A DNA stretch of 64,000 nucleotides from Cryptomeria japonica (Eukaryota > Streptophyta > Pinopsida > Cupressales > Cupressaceae): the NCBI RefSeq assembly GCF_030272615.1, contig NC_081414.1, positions 339,058,502 to 339,122,501 on the forward strand, written 5' to 3'. The notes beneath the pieces were generated by a model. That model was not told the DNA's origin, searched no databases, and saw only the letters and a program-made list of their open reading frames with translations. The position numbers were made by a program, and so were the translations under genes. Of this stretch, positions 11,422 through 21,830 are shown in pieces. Numbering within the stretch: position 1 is the stretch's first letter; every line of letters starts with the position of its first letter.

Positions 11422-13014
11422 TGTTTTGATTTCCGTCTCTGTGATTTTTCATCTTTGAGCTCTGGTTAAAATGGACATACATGTGTGTTAGATATTGTGC
11501 TAGGATTTGATTGTCCAAAATTTGCTTTGATAAGTGATCAACTATCAACGTAAATAAGATAGAGCGATATGACATGAAAAGATGATTCAAGTATTTAAAA
11601 GTTTGCAAGTTTTTCGATCTTCAGTTTTGGAGTGCAATGATGATGATTTTGATAAAAAACAAGTCCAATAGGAACGATATATCCTACGATGTGGAACAAG
11701 GTTATCCTAACCAAATGTTGTAGTTTTGTGATAGAGGATGATATATCCCAATGAGAAACTATGTTTTGAGTGATGAGTTTATCAAGGAGGGTGATGATGC
11801 ACTTTGAGATGTTTAGATCTTGAACTTGTTGAATGTGAATACTTGAAAACCTTGAGGTGTCTATTTCTAAAGTCCGATTTGATAGATGATAACTTGACCA
11901 AGTAAACCAATAAGACAATCCAAGCATAAAATGACAGATACCAGGTGTTTATGCTCACTGTAAACTGACCAAGCAAATATGACAGACCTAAAAAAGATGT
12001 GCAAGAAGACAACTTTGGACCAACAAAGACAAAAATTTGTATGACAATTTAAGTAGCCTCATACGACAATACATATAGGCCCATACGACAAATCAAGAAT
12101 CTCATATGACAAAGCACATGCTCGTATGGCAATTCCCACTGAGAAAAATGATAAACCAGAGGCCTCATATGACAAAACTTTCTAAACCATATGACAAACA
12201 AGAAGGCTCGTACAACAAAACTTTCTAAACCATATGACAAACAAGAAGGCTCGTATGACAAAACACAAGCTCATACGACTCAAGACAGAACAAAGGTACA
12301 AAATGTTGTTTGGACAGATTTTGGATCATTGAAGTTTGATGTTTTTCTTCTATTTTCCAATTTTAGATGTTTGATTTTCTTGTTTCAGGGATGAAGACAC
12401 AAAAAAAATGCGATATGATAAGTGACCTCAAGCACATTACACTACCTAAGGAAGTTGGCTAAGAGAAAACCTTTGCTTGCAAACTTAGGTATACACCCAA
12501 TAGCTAATAAGAATACGGTCACTGAGTCTCACGCAATGGATTCTCAACACCGTATTATCCAACTCCAAACGCTAATGGGGGAATGAAATGTCAAGTGTCT
12601 TGGGAGAGTTACTATCTCTTTTAGATAAAGATTATCACCCTTTCAGAGGTGAATTGGGTAGCTTCTAATTAAAGAAGAACTAGTAAGGGATCCGTTCGAC
12701 GTGTCAAGGTATAAACTCAATTAAGAGGTCTCCCAACCTTGAAAACCAAGGTTTGATATACCCGAAGGTACGAAGGAGAGCTATTCCCAAGCACTGTCAT
12801 TGACTTGATTTTCATCAAATCACGTTTATTTTATAGTGGGTTGGAGTACTTGGCATTAGCTATTCCCACTTGGGTCGTTCCCCTCTCACTGACCTTAATG
12901 GCTTAGAGTTATTAGCTCCTCGAGAGGGCATGCCCGCTAAAGATATGCACTAATGAAAGAAAAAGATGAGTCTAGTTTTCTGATCACCTAAGAAAGGTGA
13001 GAGAATACTCACCT
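11422..13014 (-). other. Leader of the Gypsy element with repeated 'catatgacaaa' motifs
   Basis: This is part of the long untranslated leader between the 5' LTR and gag. No protein domain was recognised. At 12049-12290 the plus strand carries about ten copies of an imperfect word close to CATA(T/C)GACAAA, usually preceded by CT, GCT or CC, at irregular spacing of about 20-45 bp. Two neighbouring units at about 12172-12200 and 12222-12250 are near-identical over more than 40 bp. The remainder to 13014 looks like ordinary non-coding sequence. Confidence 0.55.
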
Positions 13015-14086
13015 TGTTGGTATTATGGATCTGTTGCATTGGTTTTGTCATTGATGTCAAAACTTGTCAACACTTATCAACACTAAAGTTCTTTGGTTAT
13101 GTTCACCAGCATGTTCAGTGACTTATGCATAGTCACCGGTATTTGGTTCACCGAAAGGTTATATTGTTCACTGACACTAAGGATGATCTGTTATCATCTG
13201 GAGATTACTTGGTTATGTCGAAGACATGATTTGGGCACTTGGTTTTGGTGATTTTGTTATTGGCCTAATCGAGTTTGCATATTTGTTGTTACCAACAAAT
13301 AGGTCTAGGTTATGGACCGGCAAGCATTATCTATTCCAGATCAGCACGACACGTTATGGAGATGATTTATTGATTGGTTATTATTGTAAATGCATTGAGC
13401 TAACATAATGCATCACATATTGATTCATTTGTAATTGATTTAATTGTAATATTTTTAGTGATCTGACCTACACATTTGGTCTTAGGTTTTGGTATATATG
13501 TAAGATCTCATTTATGAGATTATGGAGAAGGTGTGTGAAAAAGGATTGTAACAAGGTATATGCAAATATAAGCAGAGCTATACACGCAGACATCATTTGA
13601 AGATTCAAGGAAGGTATGAAGAAGACAATCAAAGCTTAACTAGTACTAAATCTAGCATATGAAGATGCTATCTTGAGCAACACATTATCATTGGATTTAT
13701 CCATCCAATTGTAGTCAGTGTGACTCCCTTTTTTGTGATTGAGCAGTAAGCTCTATGCAATTGGCCTTTTTGCATGTGCAAACCCCATTTATACACACAT
13801 ACTATTTGCAATAGTATCATCTGATTGTGGGCAAGGTCTCCCACTATGGTTTTTCCCCTTATAGGGTTTCCATGTACAAATATCTATGTTATGTGTTGTG
13901 GATGTTATTTATCTTTCTGTTTCATGCATTAAACTTTATCGATACTGTTATTATCTTTTAAACTGTCAACCGGAATTAAGTTTGGTTTACCTGTATTATG
14001 CATCAAGTTTGATTAAGTTATATTTGGGTTGAAATTAATAGACAACTGATTGACCCCCCCCTCTTAGTTGCCTTTGGGTCCTAACA
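13015..14086 (+). mobile_element. Solo Copia-type LTR nested in the Gypsy leader
   Basis: A 1072-bp segment begins TGTTGGTATTATGG and ends GGGTCCTAACA. It contains the landmarks of the other Copia LTRs of this window in the same order: TTTTGTCATTGATGTCAA near the start, a GAGCAGTAAGCTCTATGCAATTGG-like part, TATGGTTTTTCCCCTTA, and a C-run with CTCTTAGTTG close to the end. No internal coding region follows, so it is a solo LTR. The flanking five bases (CACCT and CGCAT) agree at only three positions, so the TSD is not convincing and the borders could be off by a few bases. Confidence 0.75.
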
Positions 14087-14637
14087 CGCATATCATCAAA
14101 ACACATAATACGTGATTCTCCATTTCCTTTAGCAAAAATAAGTGTGCCTAGAAAGTTTAAAGAAGACATAAAGTTTGGTTGAGTCTTCCTAGGCAACCTC
14201 CAAAATAGATGCATTAGTAGTCATGATGTGTTTTGGTAAAATGAAGCTTTGACAGGTGTAATCTTCGATAATTGTCCTGCAAAAACTAGTTAGGTTGCCG
14301 AAAAACTCACAAACAGACCAAGGTTAGCATTAGTAATAATCAAATTGAAGCATGAAAACCCTAAAATGAAATCTTCTTTGAAAACACAAAAGAAAAATTT
14401 CATATGATACTATTTACCTGATCGTAGGAGTGTCTTTTTGTGACCGTACGAGTGCAAAATAGAGCTCGTAAGACAATTCAGTATCCTTAAAAGCCCATAT
14501 GAGTAAGAAAAAATTCTTGTCTAGGTGCACAAAGGAGCTCATACAAGGCTGAAAAGGAACTTGTACGTGATTCTGATTCAAACTCAGCCAGAAATGAAGA
14601 TTTGAGGATGCTTGAGAGGCCAAAAATGAGATTTTCG
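14087..14637 (-). other. Proximal leader of the Gypsy element
   Basis: This is non-coding leader between the nested solo LTR and the PBS. At 14420-14580 further degenerate copies of the CGTA(C/T)GA...-type words (for example GACCGTACGAGTG, AGCTCGTAAGACA, AGCTCATACAAGG) recall the motif cluster at 12049-12290, so the repeat family spans the leader. Minus-strand frames at 14414-14756 have no recognisable domain. Confidence 0.5.
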
Positions 14638-14655
14638 GCCCCATGGTGGGCGCCA
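14638..14655 (-). promoter_or_regulatory. Primer-binding site of the Gypsy element
   Basis: Three bases inside the 5' LTR end, the minus strand reads TGGCGCCCACCATGGGGC. A TGGCGCC... site here is the usual tRNA 3'-end complement in plant Gypsy elements, especially the Tat group. It marks where minus-strand cDNA synthesis would start. Confidence 0.8.
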
Positions 14656-14658
14656 AAA

Positions 14659-15798
14659 TGTCGTGCCTGTGAAGTGTGATACCTACAACTGCAACTCAAT
14701 AGATCATTACAAGCATGGTTAGCAAATAATAAGAAAACAAAGATGAACCATGACAAAGTGACCTATCGCCTCCTAAGAGATGCGAGTGTGGATTTGCTCT
14801 CAGATCTAGATAAGCAATCCTAGTGACTTGACTACACCTAGCTAGAGGATTTGAAATGATAATGATATGAAAAGATGAGATTGATTATTCTATATTGATC
14901 CAAGAGACTAATTAGGCTAATGATATGCATGATTAAGCTATGATGATGATGCAATTAAGCTAGAAAAGAGATTGATTAAGCTACATGATTCAACAATTAT
15001 GCTAGAAAATGATCACATTAAGCTAAATCTAAGATGCAATTGCTTAAAATAAAAATACTCAAATGATATGCCTATAGTAACAATGCATAAGATGAAAATG
15101 GGATGGGATCCTTATTGCTCCAAAATGGGGGATATTTATAGGATTTCCAAGGCTAGGGGTGAGGTGGCAGGAATCAACGGTCAAGATTGAGTCTGAAGAT
15201 ATCAAGGGTGAAATTGGAGGAGGTTGGAGAAGAGGTTGGAGGAAGGGACACTTGTCATCTCTGTGGTGAAAATTGTCAAGGAGATTTTCTCATAAAAGAG
15301 CAAGTGTCCAAGAGAGGAGACATGTGGCCAAAGTGCCATTTGTCTCAATAAGAAAATATCCACACCATAGGAGGTTAGAATGTGCAAGATAGGATAGGGT
15401 TAGTTAAACCCAAGGTTAGGTGGAATGGGTTAGGTTAGAGGGATGGTTAGGTTAGCTAGTTAGAAGTTAGGAGGCATGTGGGTAATTTGAATTAAAAAAT
15501 TCAAAGAATAGGAAAAGACTAATTAATTCTCAACAACTCATAAATTGATTTGTTTTAATTAATTAGAGCATTAGAATAATTGATTGAAATAAGGGGGAGG
15601 ATTAATTAATTTGAATTAATTAATCAAAGGGGACTATTGAAATGAACCTATTAAATAAATCCTTAGATGTATTAATAAGTAGACGAAAGGGAGAATTTAA
15701 TCAAATTGCCTAATAAATTCAATTAAATTAGGAAGGGGGATTAATTAAATAACTACTTATTTAATTAACTATCTTCAGAACATTTTTAGGTGTATACA
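14659..15798 (-). repeat. 5' LTR of the Gypsy element (1140 bp)
   Basis: This is the partner of 1364-2527. On the plus strand it starts TGTCGTGCCTGTGAAG and ends AGGTGTATACA, followed directly by the TSD ATCAC (15799-15803). By eye the two LTRs differ by scattered substitutions and a few indels, so the insertion is not very recent. The TATA-like box on the minus strand lies near 15130. Confidence 0.95.
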
Positions 15799-15803
15799 AT
15801 CAC

Positions 15804-16867
15804 TATTTCTTAAAATAGAGCTTCTAGTGATTTATTGTAATTAAATCTTGTTAATTGGCCTCTAGAGATAATTCATTGTGATGCATACTTGACCTAAATT
15901 TTAAGTTTTCTTTGTGATTCTCTTGTTGTATACTTGTAGGATTTCATTGAGGACATCCATATCCTCTTTGATTATAGTTTCATAATAGTTGTTATCAATT
16001 CATCTTTGTCTTAAAATCTATTTTCAATATTTTATATTATCACATTCTTTAGTTAGGAATGAGACTCTTAATTCAATTTTAGAACAATTTTTAATTGATA
16101 TGGTCTTCCTCAAACATCAAGCATTCCTCCCTCAAATTTCCTTTTAGATTGGGAAGATATTATACATACATATTTTTCTTTCTTTCTCTATAGGAAGTGA
16201 CATTATTTGATGACATTGAATCATATTTATCATCAAATTTTGAGAATCTATGACTAGCACAAGAGTCGATTTGAGGGAGGTATTTGTAGTCTCTCTTTTT
16301 CTATCTCTTCTAGGAGGGAGTTTATCCTTGCATAAAGTTTTATCTTTCTAATTTATTTCAAGTAGGTTAAAAATCCCTTCTCACATCTTGAAAGAGATTT
16401 TTCCTTTAAATAATTTTCTTCTTCCCAACCTTTGTATAGTAGTCTATAACATGACTATAGGTTTATATGACCCTTTCTATTAATTTCTCTCTAAGTTTCA
16501 TTTACGAGGATTTTGATGCATTTTAGTTTTCCTACATTTTGTTTATTTATTATATTGAATTTTGTACACTAGTTTGGCAAAGGCTCGCATAAGTGATTTT
16601 GTCAATCAATCATCAACCCATGTTTTATATACTTGAATGAAACTTATATAGACTTAGTGAAGTTACATTCCTTCTATCATTCTAGTTCATATTTTCATCT
16701 CCACCTACCATGCATGTTTATATTTAATTAGATTCCACTATTCATGTATTTCCTTACTCTGTATAAGTATATGATTCCTTGTATTTGAAACTAATTTATT
16801 TCAAATATTGCATCTTTTCAGAGAACAAAAATATTATATAATATTTATATTTTTACGTTCTTCCCAT
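15804..16867. other. AT-rich non-coding DNA, nothing recognised
   Basis: No long open frame, LTR end or protein motif was seen here. Codon-like periodicity is absent and T-rich stretches dominate. Confidence 0.5.
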
Positions 16868-17115
16868 AGTGTGTTGATTAAGTGTTGGTGTTGTTGTTGT
16901 GACCACCAAGGTTCAAACCCCTGCTAGGTCATTGTGATCACAAGCTTGTGCATTCGTTAATCCAATGTGCTCATGGGTTTAAGCCTCAACATTTTTATAT
17001 GGGGATGAGGTTCCCCATTTGTGACCTTATTGGTTCATAGCTCTGGTTCAAAAGAGTTTCACGTGGTACTAGAGGGCATGATGTGCTAATGACACCAGTC
17101 ATGTTAAAAAAAATA
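16868..17115 (+). repeat. Possible tRNA-derived SINE
   Basis: The sequence TGATTAAGTGTTGG (16875-16888) resembles a pol III A box, and GGTTCAAACCC (16910-16920) is a perfect B box (GGTTCRANNC), about 35 bp apart as in tRNA genes. The body continues for about 190 bp and ends in an A-rich run at about 17103-17112. A real tRNA is unlikely because no cloverleaf can be drawn. I could not define target-site duplications, so this is a tentative SINE call. Confidence 0.4.
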
Positions 17116-17205
17116 TCTCACACTAAAAAGAAAAATTTATTATTTTATATTTGATTTTGTCTATGTTTATCTTGCTTGGCCATCACCATAGCCAAATGTA
17201 ACACA

Positions 17206-17765
17206 TGAAACCATTTTGGTAGTTTTAGACAAGTTGACCAAAGTTACTCATTTCATTGTTGGGAATGTCCATGGAAATATCATTGTGGAATATATAAATT
17301 TATCAAAGAAATGGAAAGTTTACATGAGATCTTAGTTATGATTATCTCATACAAGGATAGGTTTTTAACTTCATTGTTCAATATCATATCGTTTGCAACA
17401 TTTGGAACCAAGTAAATTTTATTATACTTACCTTCCAAAAACTCATGGCTTGATTGAAAGGATAAATTAGGTAGCAATATATATGAGACATATATATAAA
17501 ATGGATTATCCTTCTAAGTGGTAAAATTTTCTTTATTTGATCAATTTTTCATATAAGAACTCTAATAATTGCTCTATTAAATTTAATTATTTGAAACTTT
17601 ATATGGAAAATGCAAAAAAAAATTCACTTGGATGGGATAGTTTAGAAAACATATTATTTATTCTCCCTCAAGTACTTAAGCCATATGATGAAAAAGTTTA
17701 GATAATAAGGTATAGACCAAAAAATGCTTCGAATAGACATAAAATCCAAGTAGATTTTAAAAGCT
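17206..17765 (+). pseudogene. Chromovirus-like Gypsy integrase remnant
   Basis: The plus strand encodes a decayed Ty3/Gypsy integrase. Visible landmarks in order are VVLDKLTKVTHFIVG (family form: VVVDRLTKxAHFIPV), a degenerate core, LPKTHGLIERINQV (family form: HPQTDGQTERVNQ; the usual TDGQTE reads THGLIE, with the Glu kept), a YKNSNN...KLYMENAKKNSLGWD part (family form: ExLYGRxCRTPxxW) and RPKNASNRHKIQVD (family form: RLKxAQSRQKxYAD). Stops and small indels are frequent. No LTRs or RT were found around it. It belongs to a Gypsy lineage different from the Tat element next to it. Confidence 0.7.
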
Positions 17766-18344
17766 CATCGTAAATTTTTTATTTGAGTTAAACTAAGAAA
17801 AATCTATATCAAATGTGTTGGCTACTGGTTTGTATTTGCTACAACAAGTGTAGTTGTTGTTTTGTTTTATACTGTAGCAAATCTTTTGCTAGTATGTGTT
17901 GTGTAACATGTTTGTCTAGAAATGGTTTCAACATCTCTTGTTGTTGTAGCAATGTTTTTGTGTAGTTTCTGCATGCTGCATCCAATCTCTTGCTGATGTA
18001 GCAAGTTTCTTGATTTATAATTTGTATATTTTTTCTTATTCAAATATATGAAAAAAAAGAAAAATCTTTATTCAATATAGAAAATCAATGAAGTTAGCTC
18101 CAAGGATTTTTTACCCTTTCAAATTTTTAAAGTGATCAATATTGTGGCATACCACTTGGCATTACCACCTTCCTTGCAAGGATTCATGATATTTTAAATT
18201 TTACATATTTTAAAAATTTATAGAGTGTAAAATAGGTAGATTCTTCAAGTTGAAGAATGACCAAAAAATAAAAAATGATTGAGTTGGTCTAAATATTGGA
18301 CTAGTGTAACATTAATTTATGTAATCATACCATATAACAAGTAT
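17766..18344. other. Non-coding DNA upstream of the LINE
   Basis: No gene was seen. At 17830-18010 the words TGTAGCAA and TTGCTA recur several times within a T/G-rich stretch. Otherwise it is AT-rich and featureless. Confidence 0.4.
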
Positions 18345-19664
18345 TGATAATGGGAAACCTTTCCTAGGGGCTATTATAAGCTCCTACCAAAAAGGTTTTA
18401 TTCTAGGAAGACATATCTTGGATGCGACAATTGTCACCCATGAAGTTATTCACTCAATGGATAAAAGTCATAAACCCGACATGGTCCTGAAGCTGGATAT
18501 CTCAAAAGCCTATGATAGAGTGAATTGGGCATTCTTATATAAGGTCCTACGAATGCTAGGTGTTGGAAATAAGCTGCTAAATCTCATTAAGGAATTCATT
18601 TCAACAGTCGGGTACTCTATTTTGCTAAATGGGATCCCTAGAGAACCTTTTCAGGCTTCAAGAGGAATTCGATAGGGTGACCCCCTTTCTCCTTATCTCT
18701 TTATTATTTTAGCTGAATTTTTAAGCAAAAACTTCAATTCTCTTATCAGCAAGGGAACTCTTAAGGGGATCAAACCAACTTCCTCAATACCTCCAATGGT
18801 CTTACAACAATTTGTCGGTGATACCATCCTTTTTAGGGTGGATTAAGTGGTTGAGGCTAGGGAATGAAAATCCTTCCTCAATTCCTATGCTGAGGCATCC
18901 AAACAACATATCAACTATGATAAAAGCAATATTTACTTCTTTCACACTATTGAAAGACTCCAAACCAAGATTAAAGCTATTATGGGGTGTTAGATTACGT
19001 CCCTCTCAGTCACATACCTTGGACTACCTCTCACTGTGAAGGAAGTTTCTAACTCCTTTTGGGTCTCTATTCTTTAGAGAATGCAAAAGAAAATGACGAG
19101 GTGGAAGGGAAAACTTCTAATCAATGTAGGAAAACTTCAACTTTTAGCTTCTTCCCTCTAGGGGATCCTGGTGTATTTCCTCTCTCTTTTTAAAATATTA
19201 GCAATAATGACAAAAAATCTTGATAAAATCCAGAGGAATTTCCTTTGAATGGGCATGGAGGAGAAAAGGAGACTCGACCTGATTGGTTGGGATAAAGTTT
19301 GTGTCCCAAAATACTATGCTGGACCGAGGATTAGAAGAATAGCTCATTTTAATAAATCTCTCTTGTCCAAAACTGCTTGGTTGTTGAACTATCAAAACAC
19401 TGAATGGGGTTGCATAATACACACTAAATACCTCACCCAAGAGAGCTTCTACAAGCTCCTAGAGGTGGGAGGGGTCCCTAGGGGATCTAAAATTTGGAAT
19501 AATATCCTCAAATCTAGAGACATTATCAGTTAGGGCATGAGGTGGTTCATTGGAAATGGAAGAAACATTTGGTTATGGAAAGACTGTTGGTTGGTAGACA
19601 AACATTTAGCTTTCTCCCCTTCCCTTAGAAGGATCTATCGCTCCACTACGGAGTTCTTTGGTTC
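18345..19664 (+). pseudogene. LINE reverse transcriptase domain
   Basis: The RT has YQKGFILGRHILD (family form: NQSGFVPGRxIxD), MVLKLDISKAYDRVNW at about 18481-18530, ASRGIR followed by a stop and GDPLSPYLFI at 18655-18705, and FVGDTILF at about 18811-18834. In the active site the usual F-A-D-D reads F-V-G-D, so one catalytic Asp is lost. At 18673-18675 TAG replaces the Gln of the canonical RQGDPLSP motif, which fits CAG to TAG. The region continues through WKGKLL-type thumb motifs and an open stretch at 19249-19533, in the same frame as the RT. It ends at the LTR insertion near 19668. Confidence 0.85.
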
Positions 19665-19668
19665 ACGG

Positions 19669-21028
19669 TGTTAGACTTGTGTGAATATTATCATTATTGT
19701 CATTGATGCCAAACTTGGTTATCTGGTTTGGACCGGATGGTGTTTGTTATTGAAGTTGCAACTTTTGGTATTGCTAGAAGATAAGAGGTGTTGTAGTAAG
19801 GCATAGATGGTCTACTAGACTGACTTTCAGAGATGGGAATATTGAAGTATGCTTATTTTGGTTTATACTCTATCCTATTATTAGTTGTGTGTTCCGGTAT
19901 CAGTCATGATAATTGTATTAGTTGTATTTATCATATTTTGTGGTTCAAGATATGTGGTATGTATGGTATCTATATTTTGGAGTTTGGAGTTTCTATGCTT
20001 AGATTTTTGTGCTTGTGGGCTCATATCTATGGGTTCGGTTGACCCTTGATCTATTCCAGTAATTAAGGAATGTGCATCGGTGAATGAATTGTGTAAAGGA
20101 AGTGTGTAGAGATCTTGTAAAGGTCAACTTGGTTATCAAGTTTTTTGATAAGGATTTATTGGATAACATGTTGATCCGAGCAGCATATTACTTGTGCTTG
20201 GCCGACATATTATCCCTATGTGTAACCTTTCTGATATATATGTATAAATGTATTTGGTAGAAAATATAGGAGTATGAGATTGATAATAAGCAAATGAGGT
20301 GTGGTAGATAAGTGTGTAGTGTGCAATGTGTGGATAGTAAAGCAGTTTGAGTAGAGTTAGAGTGTGGACAACATTGCAATAATCCTTGACCAGATTTGTT
20401 GCAAGTGTTTGGTTCGATAGAATAGTGTTGTAGTAATTCTGTATTGGATCTATTGCAAGTGTTTGGTTCGATAGAGTAGTGTTGGATTAATCCTTTATTG
20501 GATTTGTTGCAAGTGTTTGGTTCAACAGAGCAATGTTGCAATAATCCTTTATCAGATCTGCTGCAGGTGTTTGTGGATAGTAGTACATATACCTTTTACC
20601 AGATCTTCTATAAGTTTTGTGAGTTGTGATTTGAGCTTAATCTGGAGCTAATTTCATGCATTTGGAGATGCAACTTTCCTCGGTTCATTTTTATCTATTG
20701 CATTGAGCATTCCGATGGTGAGCTGATTTTGTATTTTGGGAATGAGCCACCCATTTTGTAAACACCATATAACTAGTTATATTATCTTGAGAGCTAACAC
20801 GCTCCATGGTTTTTCCCATTTGGATTTTTCATGTATAAAATCTGGTGTTCCTTTTTGTGGTTGTGTTTTCATGTTTATTCTCTATTTTCTATTTTATGTT
20901 GATGATCTTAATTGATAATACTGATAAATCAATAAAAGGTTAAGAAGTTGTGAGAAAGTTGTTAGAATTTGTGGGAATACCGATTCACCCCCCGTCTCAG
21001 TATTGTAGTCCTTTCAACCAATCCAACA
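19669..21028 (+). mobile_element. Solo Copia-type LTR inside the LINE (1360 bp)
   Basis: The segment starts TGTTAGACTTGTG and ends AATCCAACA. Near its 3' end it has the C-run (ATTCACCCCCC) followed by TCTCAGTATTG and the CATGGTTTTTCCCATT element seen in the other Copia LTRs here. Flanking five-mers CACGG (19664-19668) and TGCGG (21029-21033) match at three of five positions; both differences are transitions. The LINE codons on either side resume in frame when the insert and one flanking copy are removed, which is the strongest support for these borders. There is no internal domain, so it is a solo LTR. Confidence 0.8.
20372..20575 (+). repeat. 54-bp tandem repeat within the solo LTR
   Basis: Three consecutive diverged units of 54 bp, plus a partial fourth, each contain GCAAGTGTTTGGTTC followed by AATAGTGTTG- or AGCAATGTTG-like parts and an ATCC(T)TTATTGGAT part. 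The minus-strand translation shows the period as an 18-residue repeat with EPNTCN in each unit. Other Copia LTRs in this window lack this array. Confidence 0.75.
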
Positions 21029-21033
21029 TGCGG

Positions 21034-21830
21034 GTCTCCAACTTCTTCTCTAGCAACTCCTGTAAGGACATTTCCACCTCCTACTAGGATCAACCACATC
21101 ATTTATCGATTGCTCATGTATTATAGGCTATGTTAAATACAATCATGCTACCCTTCTTCCCTAGAGAGGATAAGTTTACCTGGAAATGGAATCCAAGTGG
21201 GTTGTTTTTGGTCAAATCTGCCTACCACAGTCTCCTAAGGATCAACAACCCCCCTGATTGGTGGATGCAAATTTGGAATCCTCATCTTATCTCCAAAGTC
21301 AATTTATTCTGGTGGGTAGATCTCCATAACAAAATACTCACACTTGACAACCTCTACAAGAGAGGATTTCAGTTTCCTTACAAATGTGTCTTATGTAAAT
21401 CAAATGTTGAAAATTCCTCACATATATTTTTACATAGCGACTTTGCTAGAACTCTTTGGGGGATGGTTTTCCAGAAATTCAACATCTAGTGGTCAATGAA
21501 TGACAATTTGATTAAAATTGTGTAGGAATGGGGAAGCTCAACCCACAACCCCCTAGTTGGTTAGCTCTAGAAACAAATACCACCATGTCTCATCTCGTGT
21601 ATCTGGAAAGAAAAGAATAAAAGGATTTTTCGAGATAGTGAAGCTTCTGCTGACTCAGCCTTCTGGGGTTTTCTCAAACTTTTGTCAGAGAATATCTATT
21701 AATTTAGTTAAACTTCCCTCCAATCCACCATCCACTTCATATTATGATATTACACGTAGGTGGAACCTCCTACCCTCCTTTGTAGTTTTTGATAATTATA
21801 AATGCATACATAGATTGAATACCAAATGGA
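21034..21830 (+). pseudogene. LINE zf-RVT region
   Basis: This is the continuation of the LINE ORF2 after the first solo LTR. Open codons at 21130-21489 contain FTWKWNPSGLFLVKSAYHSL and then KVNLFWWVDLHNKILTLDNL, followed by CVLCKSNVENSSHIFLHSDF and RTLW. These match the zf-RVT domain (C-x2-C...H...C-type) found between RT and RNase H in plant LINEs. A later part reads CIWKEKNKRIFRD. Several single stops interrupt the frame. Confidence 0.85.

Larger units (their letters stand above)
1364..15798 (-). mobile_element. Full-length Ty3/Gypsy retrotransposon, Tat-like, 14.4 kb
   Basis: This is a complete but decayed LTR retrotransposon read on the minus strand. The flanking 5-bp duplication is ATCAC on both sides (1359-1363 and 15799-15803). 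Both LTRs end TG...CA. A PBS-like site abuts the upper LTR and a polypurine tract abuts the lower one. In element order the interior holds a long leader, gag, protease, a G-patch-like motif, a long acidic spacer, RT plus RNase H, an additional RNase H, integrase and a 2-kb 3' non-coding region. The Gypsy domain order (integrase last) with an extra RNase H is the known signature of the plant Tat clade. Stops and frameshifts throughout pol indicate that it is dead. A solo Copia-type LTR is nested in the leader. Confidence 0.95.

Noticed and set aside
11108-11458. 116-codon plus-strand frame
   Set aside because: Antisense to Gypsy gag, which has clear family motifs on the minus strand.
16900-16930. 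tRNA gene suggested by GGTTCAAACCC
   Set aside because: No acceptor or anticodon stems can be formed around the B box; a SINE is more likely.
20188-20541. 117-codon minus-strand frame with an 18-residue repeat
   Set aside because: It arises from the 54-bp tandem repeat of a solo LTR and has no other coding evidence.
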